A stretch of 64,000 nt of DNA. Source: an uncultured Pirellula sp. Lineage in GTDB: Bacteria; Planctomycetota; Planctomycetia; Pirellulales; Pirellulaceae. The position numbers and the translations under genes were made by a program. The notes under the pieces were generated by a model. That model worked only from the letters and a program-made list of their open reading frames with translations, searched no databases and was not told the origin of the DNA. Below, one piece after another: positions 51,783 through 59,823 of the stretch. The DNA lies in assembly GCA_903858115.1 (NCBI GenBank), contig CAIOHR010000305.1:1-64000 (forward strand), in the 5' to 3' direction. The first letter of the stretch is position 1, and each line of letters begins with the position of its first letter.

Positions 51783-51806
51783 AGGCTGGAAGCCTATCCC
51801 ACTTTT
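51783..51806 (-). repeat. Dispersed palindromic repeat, copy 4
   Basis: CAGGCTGGAAGCCTATCCCA continuing into CTTTT matches copy 3 at 30361-30385, in the same (inverted) orientation. It lies between two secreted-protein genes, 18 bases after the stop of the first. Confidence 0.85.
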
Positions 51807-51855
51807 CAATCAATAGCCCAACTGCTTTTCCCATACTCCTTAGGATTTCAAAAGC

Positions 51856-52911
51856 ATGATGCGATTTATGAATCTTGCCTCGCTTTGCGCCATCGTGACT
51901 GTTTGCTTCACAAGCGGTTCTGTCGATGGACAAGAGCCTATTGGGTCGGGCCTAAAGTCGCTTTTGGTTCGCGATGCAGCCGATCAGTCTACATCCGCGA
52001 CTTCGAGTAAGGTTCCGGCCAAGCCTGCATCGATGAAAGAGGAGAAGCCGTCGTCTCCAAAATTGAATCCTGTGGAGCGAAAGACCATCAAAGAAAACGC
52101 GAGTGCTGAAGGTGGTGAAGCACACCTTCTTCGCTACAAATTTACGGCCGGCACGAGAGTGGTTAGCGAAGTCACTCACTTGGCGAAGACTAACACGAAG
52201 ATCGATACCACGGAACAGGATTCGAATTCACGCACCGTTTCGCAGAAGACTTGGGACTTTGTTTCTGCTGAGAAAGGTAAGATGACTTTCGAGTACCGGA
52301 TTAAGTCGATCGATATGTCTCAAAGGATTGGGAGTTCAGAGGAGCTTAGGTATTCATCAAACGATGGCGAAGCTCCTCATCCTCAGTTCCAATCGGCAGC
52401 CGATTCTATAGGACGAGTGATATCGACCGTGACCATCGACGAGCAAGGATTGATCATTGCGAGAAGTGATGAGATCAATCCACCGAGCTTGGGAATGGGC
52501 GACATTACTTTGCCTTTACCGGAAAAGGCAGTCGCTATCGGCGGCTCTTGGGAATGCCCCCGAGAGATGCGCATTCGACGGGAGGATGGCTCTCAAAAAG
52601 TAGTTCGGTTCCGAGAGCTTTATAAACTAGACAAAGTGAGCCTAGGCATCGCAACGGTGTCGGTGAGAAGCGAAATGATCACCATTATCACCGATCCCAA
52701 AGAGGAAGCCCAGGTGCTTCAACAATTGAGCAACGGTACCGTACGTTTCGATATGGAAGCCGGACGGATGATTGCAAAGGATCTTACCTGGGACAAACGA
52801 GTGATCGACTTTGCCGGGCCTGGAAGTTCTATGGAATACAACTCCCGACTTAGTGAAGAAGTCACCAAAACAGAATCGTTTACTCCTCCATCTCGAACCG
52901 CACGAAAGTAG
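51856..52911 (+). CDS. Secreted protein of unknown function, DUF6263-like
   Basis: The 351-residue exported protein has a signal peptide (about 1-25, LASLCAIVTVCFTSGSVDG), a Ser/Lys/Pro-rich linker, and a beta-rich domain beginning LLRYKFTAGTRVVSEVTHLA. Successive strands ('FEYRIKSIDMSQRIGSS', 'VTIDEQGLIIARSDEI', 'LPLPEKAVAIGGSWECP') follow. The order resembles lipoprotein-like DUF6263 proteins of planctomycetes and others, which have no known activity; the match is tentative. No catalytic motif or cofactor site is apparent. It starts 91 bases after the preceding secreted-protein gene, with the repeat in between, so co-transcription is uncertain. Confidence 0.55.
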   Translation: MMRFMNLASLCAIVTVCFTSGSVDGQEPIGSGLKSLLVRDAADQSTSATSSKVPAKPASMKEEKPSSPKLNPVERKTIKENASAEGGEAHLLRYKFTAGTRVVSEVTHLAKTNTKIDTTEQDSNSRTVSQKTWDFVSAEKGKMTFEYRIKSIDMSQRIGSSEELRYSSNDGEAPHPQFQSAADSIGRVISTVTIDEQGLIIARSDEINPPSLGMGDITLPLPEKAVAIGGSWECPREMRIRREDGSQKVVRFRELYKLDKVSLGIATVSVRSEMITIITDPKEEAQVLQQLSNGTVRFDMEAGRMIAKDLTWDKRVIDFAGPGSSMEYNSRLSEEVTKTESFTPPSRTARK

Positions 52912-52950
52912 TCTGCATCTTCGAACGTCCTTAATCCCAACCGCTGCGTG

Positions 52951-52975
52951 AGCGGGGAATGCTCTTCCCCTCGCT
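52951..52975. repeat. Imperfect hairpin in a CG-rich intergenic stretch
   Basis: AGCGGGGAA-TGCTC-TTCCCCTCGCT forms a stem with one bulged base. It lies after the DUF6263-like gene. The surrounding CCGCTGCGTGAGCGG and TCGCTGCGGG look REP-like; no other copy was found in the window. Confidence 0.5.
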
Positions 52976-53052
52976 GCGGGTAGGGATGATGAAGGTCGGT
53001 CCCTTGGTTTGTGGCACTTCGAAGAAAGCACCGCTATTGTGACGAAGATATT

Positions 53053-54564
53053 GTGATCAAGAGGGGATTTCAGGTACTGGTCTTTGGTTTGTTTCATGAA
53101 ACTCATTGTTTTCTTCGTGGATCGACTGGGACAAAAGCCTTTGAAGTCAGAGAGGAGGCATCGGTTTTTGACGCGATGGGTGACTCCTCTCCGCTTGGGG
53201 GCGTACTGGAGTATGCCGATCAGCAGGGCTGGGACGTAGTACCGACCTTATGCGCGAGCGCTGTTCCTGGCCCCATGGTGGAGGCTGAGGTTTTCGAACG
53301 CTATTGGCATCGGTTCGAGGAAATTGCCGCCCCTAGGCTGGCTGCTGGCGTAGACGCGATCTTCGCAATTCTTCACGGTGCATTTGTATGTGACCATCAG
53401 TGCGATGTGGATGGCGAGGTTTTACGTAGAATTAGAACATTGCCAGGTGCTTCAAGTATTCCCATGTTTGGCGTTTATGATCTTCATGCCAATTACTCTC
53501 AAGCAATGGCGATGAATGCGGATTGCCTGGTTGGATACCGTGAGAATCCGCATACTGATGCGAGAGAATCGGCCATACGCGCAGCGGCGATGTTGTCTCG
53601 GTCTCTATTGGAGAGGAAGAGGCCTCGGCAAGTCTTGAAACAGGTACCTGTACTTTTGCCACCGACTGCAACCGCGAGTCGTGCTCAACCGATGAAGAGA
53701 TTGTTGGAATTGGCAAGACGTCTTGAGAAACAGCATTCTTCGTTCTGGGCCGTGAATGTGAATGCAGGTTTCGCCTATGCAGATACTCCGGATACCGGCC
53801 TCAGCTTTTCCATAGTTACCGATGGGGACGAAGACGAAGCGCAGGAAGCCTTGAACGAGTTGACTGAATTGGCGTTGGAACATCTGGAAGATTGCACTTC
53901 CGAGTTGGAATCGATGCAGCAAGTTTTTCATCGACTGAAGGAAATGCAACGAAGTGGAGGAATACCCGGCTTAACAGTCCTAGTTGAGCCGTCCGACAAT
54001 ATTGGGGCAGGCGCACCGGGTAACGGGACTGCACTGCTTCAGGCAATGGTTGAAAATGAGATTGCAAATGGAGCGATTTGTCTTTGGGCTCCAGAGGCAG
54101 TGGAACTCCTGAGCAAAAATCAACCGGGAGATGTCGTCTCGCTGCAGTTCGAAGGAAGTGGGTCGATGTACAGCAATCTACCACTTTTCTTCGAGTGCGA
54201 ACTGTTGCGACTTTGCGATGGTCTATTTGAGCTAGAGAATAAGCAGAGCCATCTTGCTAGTATGTCTGGAGACCGTTTCGACATGGGGCAATGCGCAATC
54301 GTTACCCATCGCGGTGTGGTTATTCTCCTGACGAGCAACCGAACACCGCCCATGGATCTTGGGCAATGGAGGCATGTTGGCTTAGCGCCGGAGAAATTCT
54401 CGGTCCTGGTAGTCAAGGCCGCCGTGGCGCATCGCAAAGCTTACGACCCGATTGCAGCGAGACAAATTTGGGTCGACACTCCAGGACCTTGCTCGTCAAA
54501 TCTAACGAGCTTTGCGTACGAGAAAATACGTCGTCCAATGTTTCCACTGGACGTTATCGTTTGA
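53053..54564 (+). CDS. M81 family metallopeptidase (MlrC-like)
   Basis: The 503-residue protein resembles the microcystin-degradation protein MlrC. Zinc-site motifs in order are LFHETHCF, VYDLHANYSQAMAMN and GYRENPHTDARESA, all typical of the family. 'GDSSPLGGVLEYADQQGWDV' and the C-terminal 'VVKAAVAHRKAYDPI' also fit. Members hydrolyse small peptides or related compounds; substrates in planctomycetes are unknown. I place the start at GTG 53053, close to the first beta strand (FQVLVFGLF); the frame opens at GTG 53011 with a less convincing extension. No transporter or peptidase partner is adjacent. Confidence 0.88.
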   Translation: MIKRGFQVLVFGLFHETHCFLRGSTGTKAFEVREEASVFDAMGDSSPLGGVLEYADQQGWDVVPTLCASAVPGPMVEAEVFERYWHRFEEIAAPRLAAGVDAIFAILHGAFVCDHQCDVDGEVLRRIRTLPGASSIPMFGVYDLHANYSQAMAMNADCLVGYRENPHTDARESAIRAAAMLSRSLLERKRPRQVLKQVPVLLPPTATASRAQPMKRLLELARRLEKQHSSFWAVNVNAGFAYADTPDTGLSFSIVTDGDEDEAQEALNELTELALEHLEDCTSELESMQQVFHRLKEMQRSGGIPGLTVLVEPSDNIGAGAPGNGTALLQAMVENEIANGAICLWAPEAVELLSKNQPGDVVSLQFEGSGSMYSNLPLFFECELLRLCDGLFELENKQSHLASMSGDRFDMGQCAIVTHRGVVILLTSNRTPPMDLGQWRHVGLAPEKFSVLVVKAAVAHRKAYDPIAARQIWVDTPGPCSSNLTSFAYEKIRRPMFPLDVIV

Positions 54565-54618
54565 TCATGTTTGAAATTCTTGGCCGGATGATGGGCGGAC
54601 GCAGTGCTACAAGCAGCC

Positions 54619-54798
54619 TTACGCCAGTTTCCAGGCCTTGATCAATTGCTCTCCGCCGGGGCTGAGTCGACGCAATTTCGCAGCAATAACAGCCTTTTCC
54701 GCTTTTGAAGATTTTTCAGCTTTTTTATGGAGCAAAGCCACTTTCTTGCTTCGTGTGCGACGTCGACGAAGTTCTCTTTGTCGTTCAGTTCCAGCCAT
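54619..54798 (-). CDS. Small, very basic protein
   Basis: The 59-residue protein is rich in Arg and Lys (MAGTERQRELRRRRTRSKK, then 'EKAVIAAKLRRLSPGGEQLI'). It has no membrane segment and could bind nucleic acid or the ribosome. It resembles short basic proteins of planctomycetes (I recall DUF6800, unverified). I start it at ATG 54798; the frame runs open to TTG 54822. It lies between the M81 and GlmU-like genes, opposite to both. The extreme basicity and the conserved-looking SPGGEQLIKAWK end support it over a chance frame. Confidence 0.6.
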   Translation of the reverse strand: MAGTERQRELRRRRTRSKKVALLHKKAEKSSKAEKAVIAAKLRRLSPGGEQLIKAWKLA

Positions 54799-55002
54799 AG
54801 TTCTGCGTTTTTTGAGGTTCAAATGGGGGTGAAAAGATAACCGAGTAGTACGAAAGAGTATCTTCCTTCGCGAAATTCGTCAATGTTTGTAGTGTTGGCA
54901 TGCTGGCGACCTTGGACTAGAAGCGAAAATCTGCCAAGATGTGGCTCTTCAAGTCCCATCTTCGACGGCTGGGCGAGTTTTCGTTAACCTCTTGAAATAC
55001 CT

Positions 55003-55764
55003 ATGGCGAATTCCACCACTGCTGTTGTTCTAGCTGCCGGGAAGGGGACGCGAATGAAAAGCGACCTTCCTAAAGTGCTTTTTCCCGTGCTCGGTCGACC
55101 GATGATTCATTGGGTTCTCGACGCTCTTGAGAAAGCAGGCATTTCGAAAACGATCGTCGTTGTGGGCTATCGTGAAGACCTGGTGCGGAGCGAGCTGGCG
55201 GGCCGATCGAATATTGAATTCGCTTTGCAGGCCGAGCAGCTTGGAACAGGTCATGCTGTTCAAATGTGTCGTGATCAACTGCGAAGCGGTGCCGAAAAGG
55301 CGGTAATGGTAGTTGCGGGAGATTCGCCCTTGATTCAATCAACTTCGATTCAACGCGTTTCGCAGGAATTTTTCGCTGGTGGATTCGATTGCTTGATGGG
55401 CACACTGATCAAACCGAATCCACTGGGACTTGGTCGCATCGTCAGAGATTCTAACAATCGGTTTGCTCGAATCGTCGAGCAGAAAGATGCTACAGAATCC
55501 GAACAAAAAATTTGTGAAGTCAACATGAGCACGTACATGTTCGAACGCGACGCATTGTTGGAAGCGTTGGAGAACTTGGGCAACAACAACGCCCAACGTG
55601 AATACTACTTGACCGACTGCCCTGCCTTTTTGCTTTCGAAAGGAAAGAAAGTGGAGGCAAAGCCCGTATTGCAAGATTGCGAAGCGCTCAGCATCAATAC
55701 GATCGACGAGCTTAGTGCGGTAGAGGCACAGATGCGAGAGATGGGGTACCCATGCGCGAGTTAA
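55003..55764 (+). CDS. GlmU-like nucleotidyltransferase lacking the acetyltransferase domain
   Basis: The 253-residue protein matches the N-terminal pyrophosphorylase half of GlmU: AVVLAAGKGTRMKSDLPKVL, then 'ALQAEQLGTGHAVQMC' and VVAGDSPLI. It would make UDP-GlcNAc from UTP and GlcNAc-1-phosphate. The left-handed beta-helix acetyltransferase half is absent, so a separate enzyme must provide acetylation, or the protein uses another sugar. Whether the enzyme at 20255 has the same product is unknown. The prs gene overlaps its end by 13 bases, which suggests translational coupling; the glmU-prs pair is also common in other bacteria. Confidence 0.85.
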   Translation: MANSTTAVVLAAGKGTRMKSDLPKVLFPVLGRPMIHWVLDALEKAGISKTIVVVGYREDLVRSELAGRSNIEFALQAEQLGTGHAVQMCRDQLRSGAEKAVMVVAGDSPLIQSTSIQRVSQEFFAGGFDCLMGTLIKPNPLGLGRIVRDSNNRFARIVEQKDATESEQKICEVNMSTYMFERDALLEALENLGNNNAQREYYLTDCPAFLLSKGKKVEAKPVLQDCEALSINTIDELSAVEAQMREMGYPCAS

Positions 55765-56717
55765 AGATATTTAGTGGACGGGCTAACCCTCAGTTAGCAA
55801 GAGATATTTGTGCATTCCTTCATTTGGAAGTGGGCTCCGTATCGTTGGGGAAATTCCCAGACGGTGAGAATTTTTGCAAAATCGAAGAGGATGTTCGCGG
55901 ACGCGATGTCTATTTGGTGCAGCCGACTTGCCCGCCGGTGAATGATAATTTGATGGAGTTGTTGATCATGATCGACTCCTGCAAGCGAGCGAGTGCAGCG
56001 CGAATCACAGCCGTGATTCCTTACTACGGTTACGCTCGTCAAGATCGAAAAGACGAAGGCCGTACACCGATTACCGCCAAGCTTGTAGCCAACGTGATCA
56101 CTCGGGCCGGTGCTGATCGCGTTTTGACCATGGATCTGCACGCACCTCAGATCCAAGGGTTCTTCGACGTACCAGTGGATCACTTGTACGCCGCCCCTGT
56201 ATTGACGAGTTACTTTCAGAGCAGAGCCTTTGATCCTGCGGACATTGTCGTAGTGAGTCCAGATGAGGGGAGTATCAAGCGTGCGATTGGGCATTCGAAG
56301 CGGATCGGTGGCAAGCTAGCGATCGTCGACAAAGTTCGCGACAACGCGCTGCAGACGCAGCAAAAGTACATTATCGGTGGCCCCGTCGAAGGGAAAATCT
56401 GCTTGATGTTCGACGATATGATTAGTACGGGAGGTTCGATCTGCGGTGCTGCCAAGCTTGTGCACGAAGCAGGAGCGAAAGAGATTCACCTTGCTGCAAC
56501 GCACGGAGTACTGTGCGGTCCGGCCATTGATAACATCAAAAAAGCCCCCATCAATAGCTTGGTCATTACCAACACGATACCTCTCCCCCCAGAGAAACGA
56601 CTCGACAATATTCAAGTGTTGACGGTCGCGCCGTTATTGGCGGAAGCGATTCGACGAATCCATTCGAATAGGTCGATCAGCCAGATGTTTACGAGCGGAG
56701 ACGATGGGAACGGCTAG
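55752..56717 (+). CDS. prs: Ribose-phosphate pyrophosphokinase
   Basis: The 321-residue enzyme makes PRPP from ribose-5-phosphate and ATP for purine, pyrimidine, histidine and NAD synthesis. FSGRANPQLARDICAFL starts it; YYGYARQDRKDEGRTPITAK is the ATP-binding flag loop; MDLHAPQIQGFFDVP and the PRPP loop DDMISTGGSI are canonical. Length is standard. Its ATG lies 13 bases before the end of the GlmU-like gene, so the two are translated in overlapping frames. The lnt gene starts 18 bases after the stop, making a four-gene housekeeping run with the phosphorylase beyond. Confidence 0.97.
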   Translation: MRELKIFSGRANPQLARDICAFLHLEVGSVSLGKFPDGENFCKIEEDVRGRDVYLVQPTCPPVNDNLMELLIMIDSCKRASAARITAVIPYYGYARQDRKDEGRTPITAKLVANVITRAGADRVLTMDLHAPQIQGFFDVPVDHLYAAPVLTSYFQSRAFDPADIVVVSPDEGSIKRAIGHSKRIGGKLAIVDKVRDNALQTQQKYIIGGPVEGKICLMFDDMISTGGSICGAAKLVHEAGAKEIHLAATHGVLCGPAIDNIKKAPINSLVITNTIPLPPEKRLDNIQVLTVAPLLAEAIRRIHSNRSISQMFTSGDDGNG

Positions 56718-56735
56718 AGTTATCTTGGGTACAGA

Positions 56736-58442
56736 ATGAACGATGGCAAAATCAAGGATTGGCTTCCTGTTGGACTGATAGCTGCGGGGTGCCTGTTTTA
56801 TTGGATAGGTCTTCCACCATTGCGGCAGCCATGGGCTGCGTTTGTCGCAGCTTTCTTCTTTTCCGCAGCCGTTTATTGCCCTTTTGATTGGAAACGCCGC
56901 GATTATTTGCGGGCCTATCTCGTTGGATGTTTATTGTGGTTGTTACTGTTGCAAGGTATCCGGCTTGCTTATTGGCCTCTCTACGGCGGGTGGTTAGCGC
57001 TTAGTCTCTATGTGGCTGTATACACTCCTGCGTATGTGGCAATCGCTAGATCGCTGCGAAGTCGATTCGGTTTTGCATTCCCGTTTGCTTGTGCTATCTC
57101 GTGGACCGGTCTAGAGTTGTTCCGATCTTACTTCGCAACAGGTTTTGCCGCGTGCATGCTCGGTCACAGCCAAACGCCCTGGCCCATGCTGCTAGATATC
57201 GCTTCTCAATTCGGAACGTATGGCGTCAGCTTCATGATCGTCCTGTCGGGTGCATCGGTTTGTTATTTTGTTGCCAAGTTGATGGAAAGAAACTGCGAAT
57301 GTGCTCCTCACGCCCCATGGGGAGAACGCTTCGGATCCCAGTGTGCAAGGTTTTTAGTTGTCTTTTGGCTGGCGTTTTCTTATTGGAATGTGACAGGATA
57401 CGACCGAAAGATCGAATCTTATCAACCGGTAAAACCTCTCGGTCGATTCTTGATCGTCCAAGAAAACATGCCGACTCAGTTCGAAGGTGATGCGGAAGGA
57501 GTAGGGCTATCCTTCTTGAGGCATGTTCAGCTTTCCTCTCGAAGTCTCGCATCGGAAGAAGTAAAAGTGGATGCGGTTCTATGGCCTGAGAGCACTTTTG
57601 CGGATGAAGTTCCGGTGCCATGGCTAGTCAAGGATCCGTCGTTGAATTACGAGCGAGATTTTGAGAATCCTGAGATGGTGCGGCGAAATCTAGAATCGAT
57701 AGAAGCCCGAGGCCGCCAGCGAGTAGCGAGGTTAGCGACAGGGCTAGAAGATCGTCCTGAGTTCATTGTTGGTGCCACCGTTGTCAAGATTTCCAAAGCA
57801 GAGGATACCCAAAATTACAATGCGGTCTTGAGGATAGGAAAGGTCCCTGGCGACGTTCAATACTATGCAAAGAGGCACTTGGTGATGTTCGGCGAGTACA
57901 TTCCCATACTCTCGTCGATTTTTCCTGATTTGTGTATGCAGTTTGGTCTCCCGTCGGCTAGTACAGGCGACGACTATATCTCTTGGACGACCACTTCAGG
58001 AGCTACAGTCGCCCCAAGCATCTGCTTTGAAGATGTCGTACCATGGTTCATTCAGAGGCAAGTTCAAGAATTGAGCGCAAGGGGTGAAACGCCGGATTTG
58101 CTTATCAATGTAACCAACGACGCATGGTTTCGCGGGTCGAGTATTTTGGATCATCATCTCAATAATGCGATCTGCTGTGCCGTAGAAAACAGGCGTCCAT
58201 TTCTCGTAGCCGCGAACTCTGGAGTTTCTGCATGGATCGATGGCTCGGGAAGAGTCGTTCAATCCATACCGAGGATGACACCAGGGACGATACTTGCCGA
58301 GCCGATTCCAGACGCTCGTTTGGGATTATGGCAACTCATCGGTGACTGGCCTGCACGCGTGGTTTGTTTCATCGCTTTTATGCCGGCTGTCTTTGCCGTG
58401 TATGATAGATTTCGAAGAAGGAAAGATCCGAATGTTCGATAG
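56736..58442 (+). CDS. lnt: Apolipoprotein N-acyltransferase
   Basis: The 568-residue inner-membrane enzyme adds the third acyl chain to lipoproteins. The N-terminal third has about six membrane segments. The nitrilase-like domain faces the periplasm and has all three catalytic residues: Glu in VLWPESTF, Lys in AKRHLVMFGEYIP and Cys in SICFEDVVPW. 'NVTNDAWFRGSSILDHHLNN' matches the substrate loop. Its presence agrees with the lipoprotein signals seen elsewhere in the window. Length is at the long end for Lnt. The start at ATG 56736 follows prs by 18 bases. Confidence 0.95.
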   Translation: MNDGKIKDWLPVGLIAAGCLFYWIGLPPLRQPWAAFVAAFFFSAAVYCPFDWKRRDYLRAYLVGCLLWLLLLQGIRLAYWPLYGGWLALSLYVAVYTPAYVAIARSLRSRFGFAFPFACAISWTGLELFRSYFATGFAACMLGHSQTPWPMLLDIASQFGTYGVSFMIVLSGASVCYFVAKLMERNCECAPHAPWGERFGSQCARFLVVFWLAFSYWNVTGYDRKIESYQPVKPLGRFLIVQENMPTQFEGDAEGVGLSFLRHVQLSSRSLASEEVKVDAVLWPESTFADEVPVPWLVKDPSLNYERDFENPEMVRRNLESIEARGRQRVARLATGLEDRPEFIVGATVVKISKAEDTQNYNAVLRIGKVPGDVQYYAKRHLVMFGEYIPILSSIFPDLCMQFGLPSASTGDDYISWTTTSGATVAPSICFEDVVPWFIQRQVQELSARGETPDLLINVTNDAWFRGSSILDHHLNNAICCAVENRRPFLVAANSGVSAWIDGSGRVVQSIPRMTPGTILAEPIPDARLGLWQLIGDWPARVVCFIAFMPAVFAVYDRFRRRKDPNVR

Positions 58443-58466
58443 TTTTTTTCTTGGTCTTTCATCACC

Positions 58467-59744
58467 ATGATCCCAGCAAGCATCATCGCGACCAAGCGAG
58501 ACGGGCATGAACTCACCGAAAAAGAGATCGAGTTCATGGTCTTCGGATATGCCAAAGGAGAGATTCCCGATTACCAGATGTCAGCGCTAGCAATGGCCAT
58601 CTATCTTCGAGGGATGGTGGATCGCGAGGTGCTTGCACTGACCATGGCGATGGTTGCGTCGGGGGATAGTTTGCGGCGAATAGGGGATTCGGTTCGAGTA
58701 GACAAGCATTCTACGGGTGGTCTCGGCGATAAGACGTCGTTAATCGTCGGCCCGCTCTTGGCCTGTTTAGGTTATCACGTCCCTATGATCAGCGGACGTG
58801 GATTGGGGATCACTGGCGGAACGCTTGATAAATTAGAAGCAATTCCTGGCTACCGAACAAATCTTAGCGAAGCTGAGATTGATGCGCAATTGGAGAGAAT
58901 CGGTTGCGTCATTACCGGTGCGACGGAGGCAATCGCACCCGCGGATCGAAAACTCTACGCGTTACGCGATGTGACGGCGACCGTTCCATCTATCCCGTTG
59001 ATAACGGCGAGTATTATGTCGAAGAAGATAGCCGAATCACTCGATGCGCTCGTTCTTGACGTCAAGTATGGCAGTGGAAGCTTTCAGCAAAACCTACAAA
59101 TCGCAAGAAGGCTGCGTGACCAATTGCAGAGAGTTGGACATTCGGCTGGCATCAAGACAACGGCACTTCTTACGGATATGACGCAACCACTCGGGAAAAT
59201 GATTGGCAACGCTTGCGAAGTTATCGAGTCGATTGAGGTACTGCAGGGACGCGGTCCACATTCTGTGCGATTGCTCTCTATCGAACTTGCGGCAAGATTG
59301 GTGCTTTCGTTTAGCCCAAATAGCAACCTGGAGCAGACGCGAGCCAAGTTAACGGAGTTGCTAGACGGCGGAGCTCCGATGGAAATATTTGAAGCCATGG
59401 TTGCGAACCAGGGAGGAAAGTTGCCCTCGGAATTTTCTTTGGAAAAGTGCAGACCCATTGCGTCACCTCGCAGCGGATTGTTAACGGGACTGGACTGCCA
59501 GAAGATTGGTTATTCAGTTATCGCGATGGGTGGAGGTCGCAAGATGAAGGAAGATGTCATTAATCCTCGGGTCGGGATACGGTGGGAATGCCCGTTGGGC
59601 TCAGTCGTCACAGCCGGCCAGACGGTGGCGCAGGTTTATTGCGATTCTGAAACGACGTTTGAAGAGGCAAGCCGACTTCTACTTGACTCTCTACGATTCG
59701 ACTCAGGTAGCACCGATGCCATACCACCACTGTGGCGCGATTAA
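58467..59744 (+). CDS. Pyrimidine-nucleoside (thymidine) phosphorylase
   Basis: The 425-residue enzyme cleaves thymidine or uridine with phosphate in nucleoside salvage. DKHSTGGLGDKTSLIVGPLL is the phosphate-binding signature; GRGLGITGGTLDKLEAIPGY and 'ALRDVTATVPSIPLITASIM' follow, then LVLDVKYGSGSF with the catalytic-site lysine. The Pdp and DeoA branches differ in substrate range and cannot be separated by eye. Length is normal. It follows lnt by 24 bases. A hairpin just after its stop serves the opposite strand's sigma-factor gene. Confidence 0.93.
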   Translation: MIPASIIATKRDGHELTEKEIEFMVFGYAKGEIPDYQMSALAMAIYLRGMVDREVLALTMAMVASGDSLRRIGDSVRVDKHSTGGLGDKTSLIVGPLLACLGYHVPMISGRGLGITGGTLDKLEAIPGYRTNLSEAEIDAQLERIGCVITGATEAIAPADRKLYALRDVTATVPSIPLITASIMSKKIAESLDALVLDVKYGSGSFQQNLQIARRLRDQLQRVGHSAGIKTTALLTDMTQPLGKMIGNACEVIESIEVLQGRGPHSVRLLSIELAARLVLSFSPNSNLEQTRAKLTELLDGGAPMEIFEAMVANQGGKLPSEFSLEKCRPIASPRSGLLTGLDCQKIGYSVIAMGGGRKMKEDVINPRVGIRWECPLGSVVTAGQTVAQVYCDSETTFEEASRLLLDSLRFDSGSTDAIPPLWRD

Positions 59745-59782
59745 AAAGGCTGTGGCCTGGACCATTGTCCCGAGCCACAGTC
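59743..59782 (-). terminator. Rho-independent terminator of the sigma-factor gene
   Basis: On the minus strand GACTGTGG ... CCACAGCC (8 bp, one G-T pair) encloses a second small stem GGAC-CATT-GTCC, and TTTTT follows. It lies about 42 bases beyond the sigma-factor stop at 59824. The plus strand has only AAAA after the stem, so it is less effective for the phosphorylase gene. Confidence 0.8.
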
Positions 59783-59823
59783 AAAACGCGACTTTTGGCG
59801 GTGAACGTCGAAACACTGTGTCG

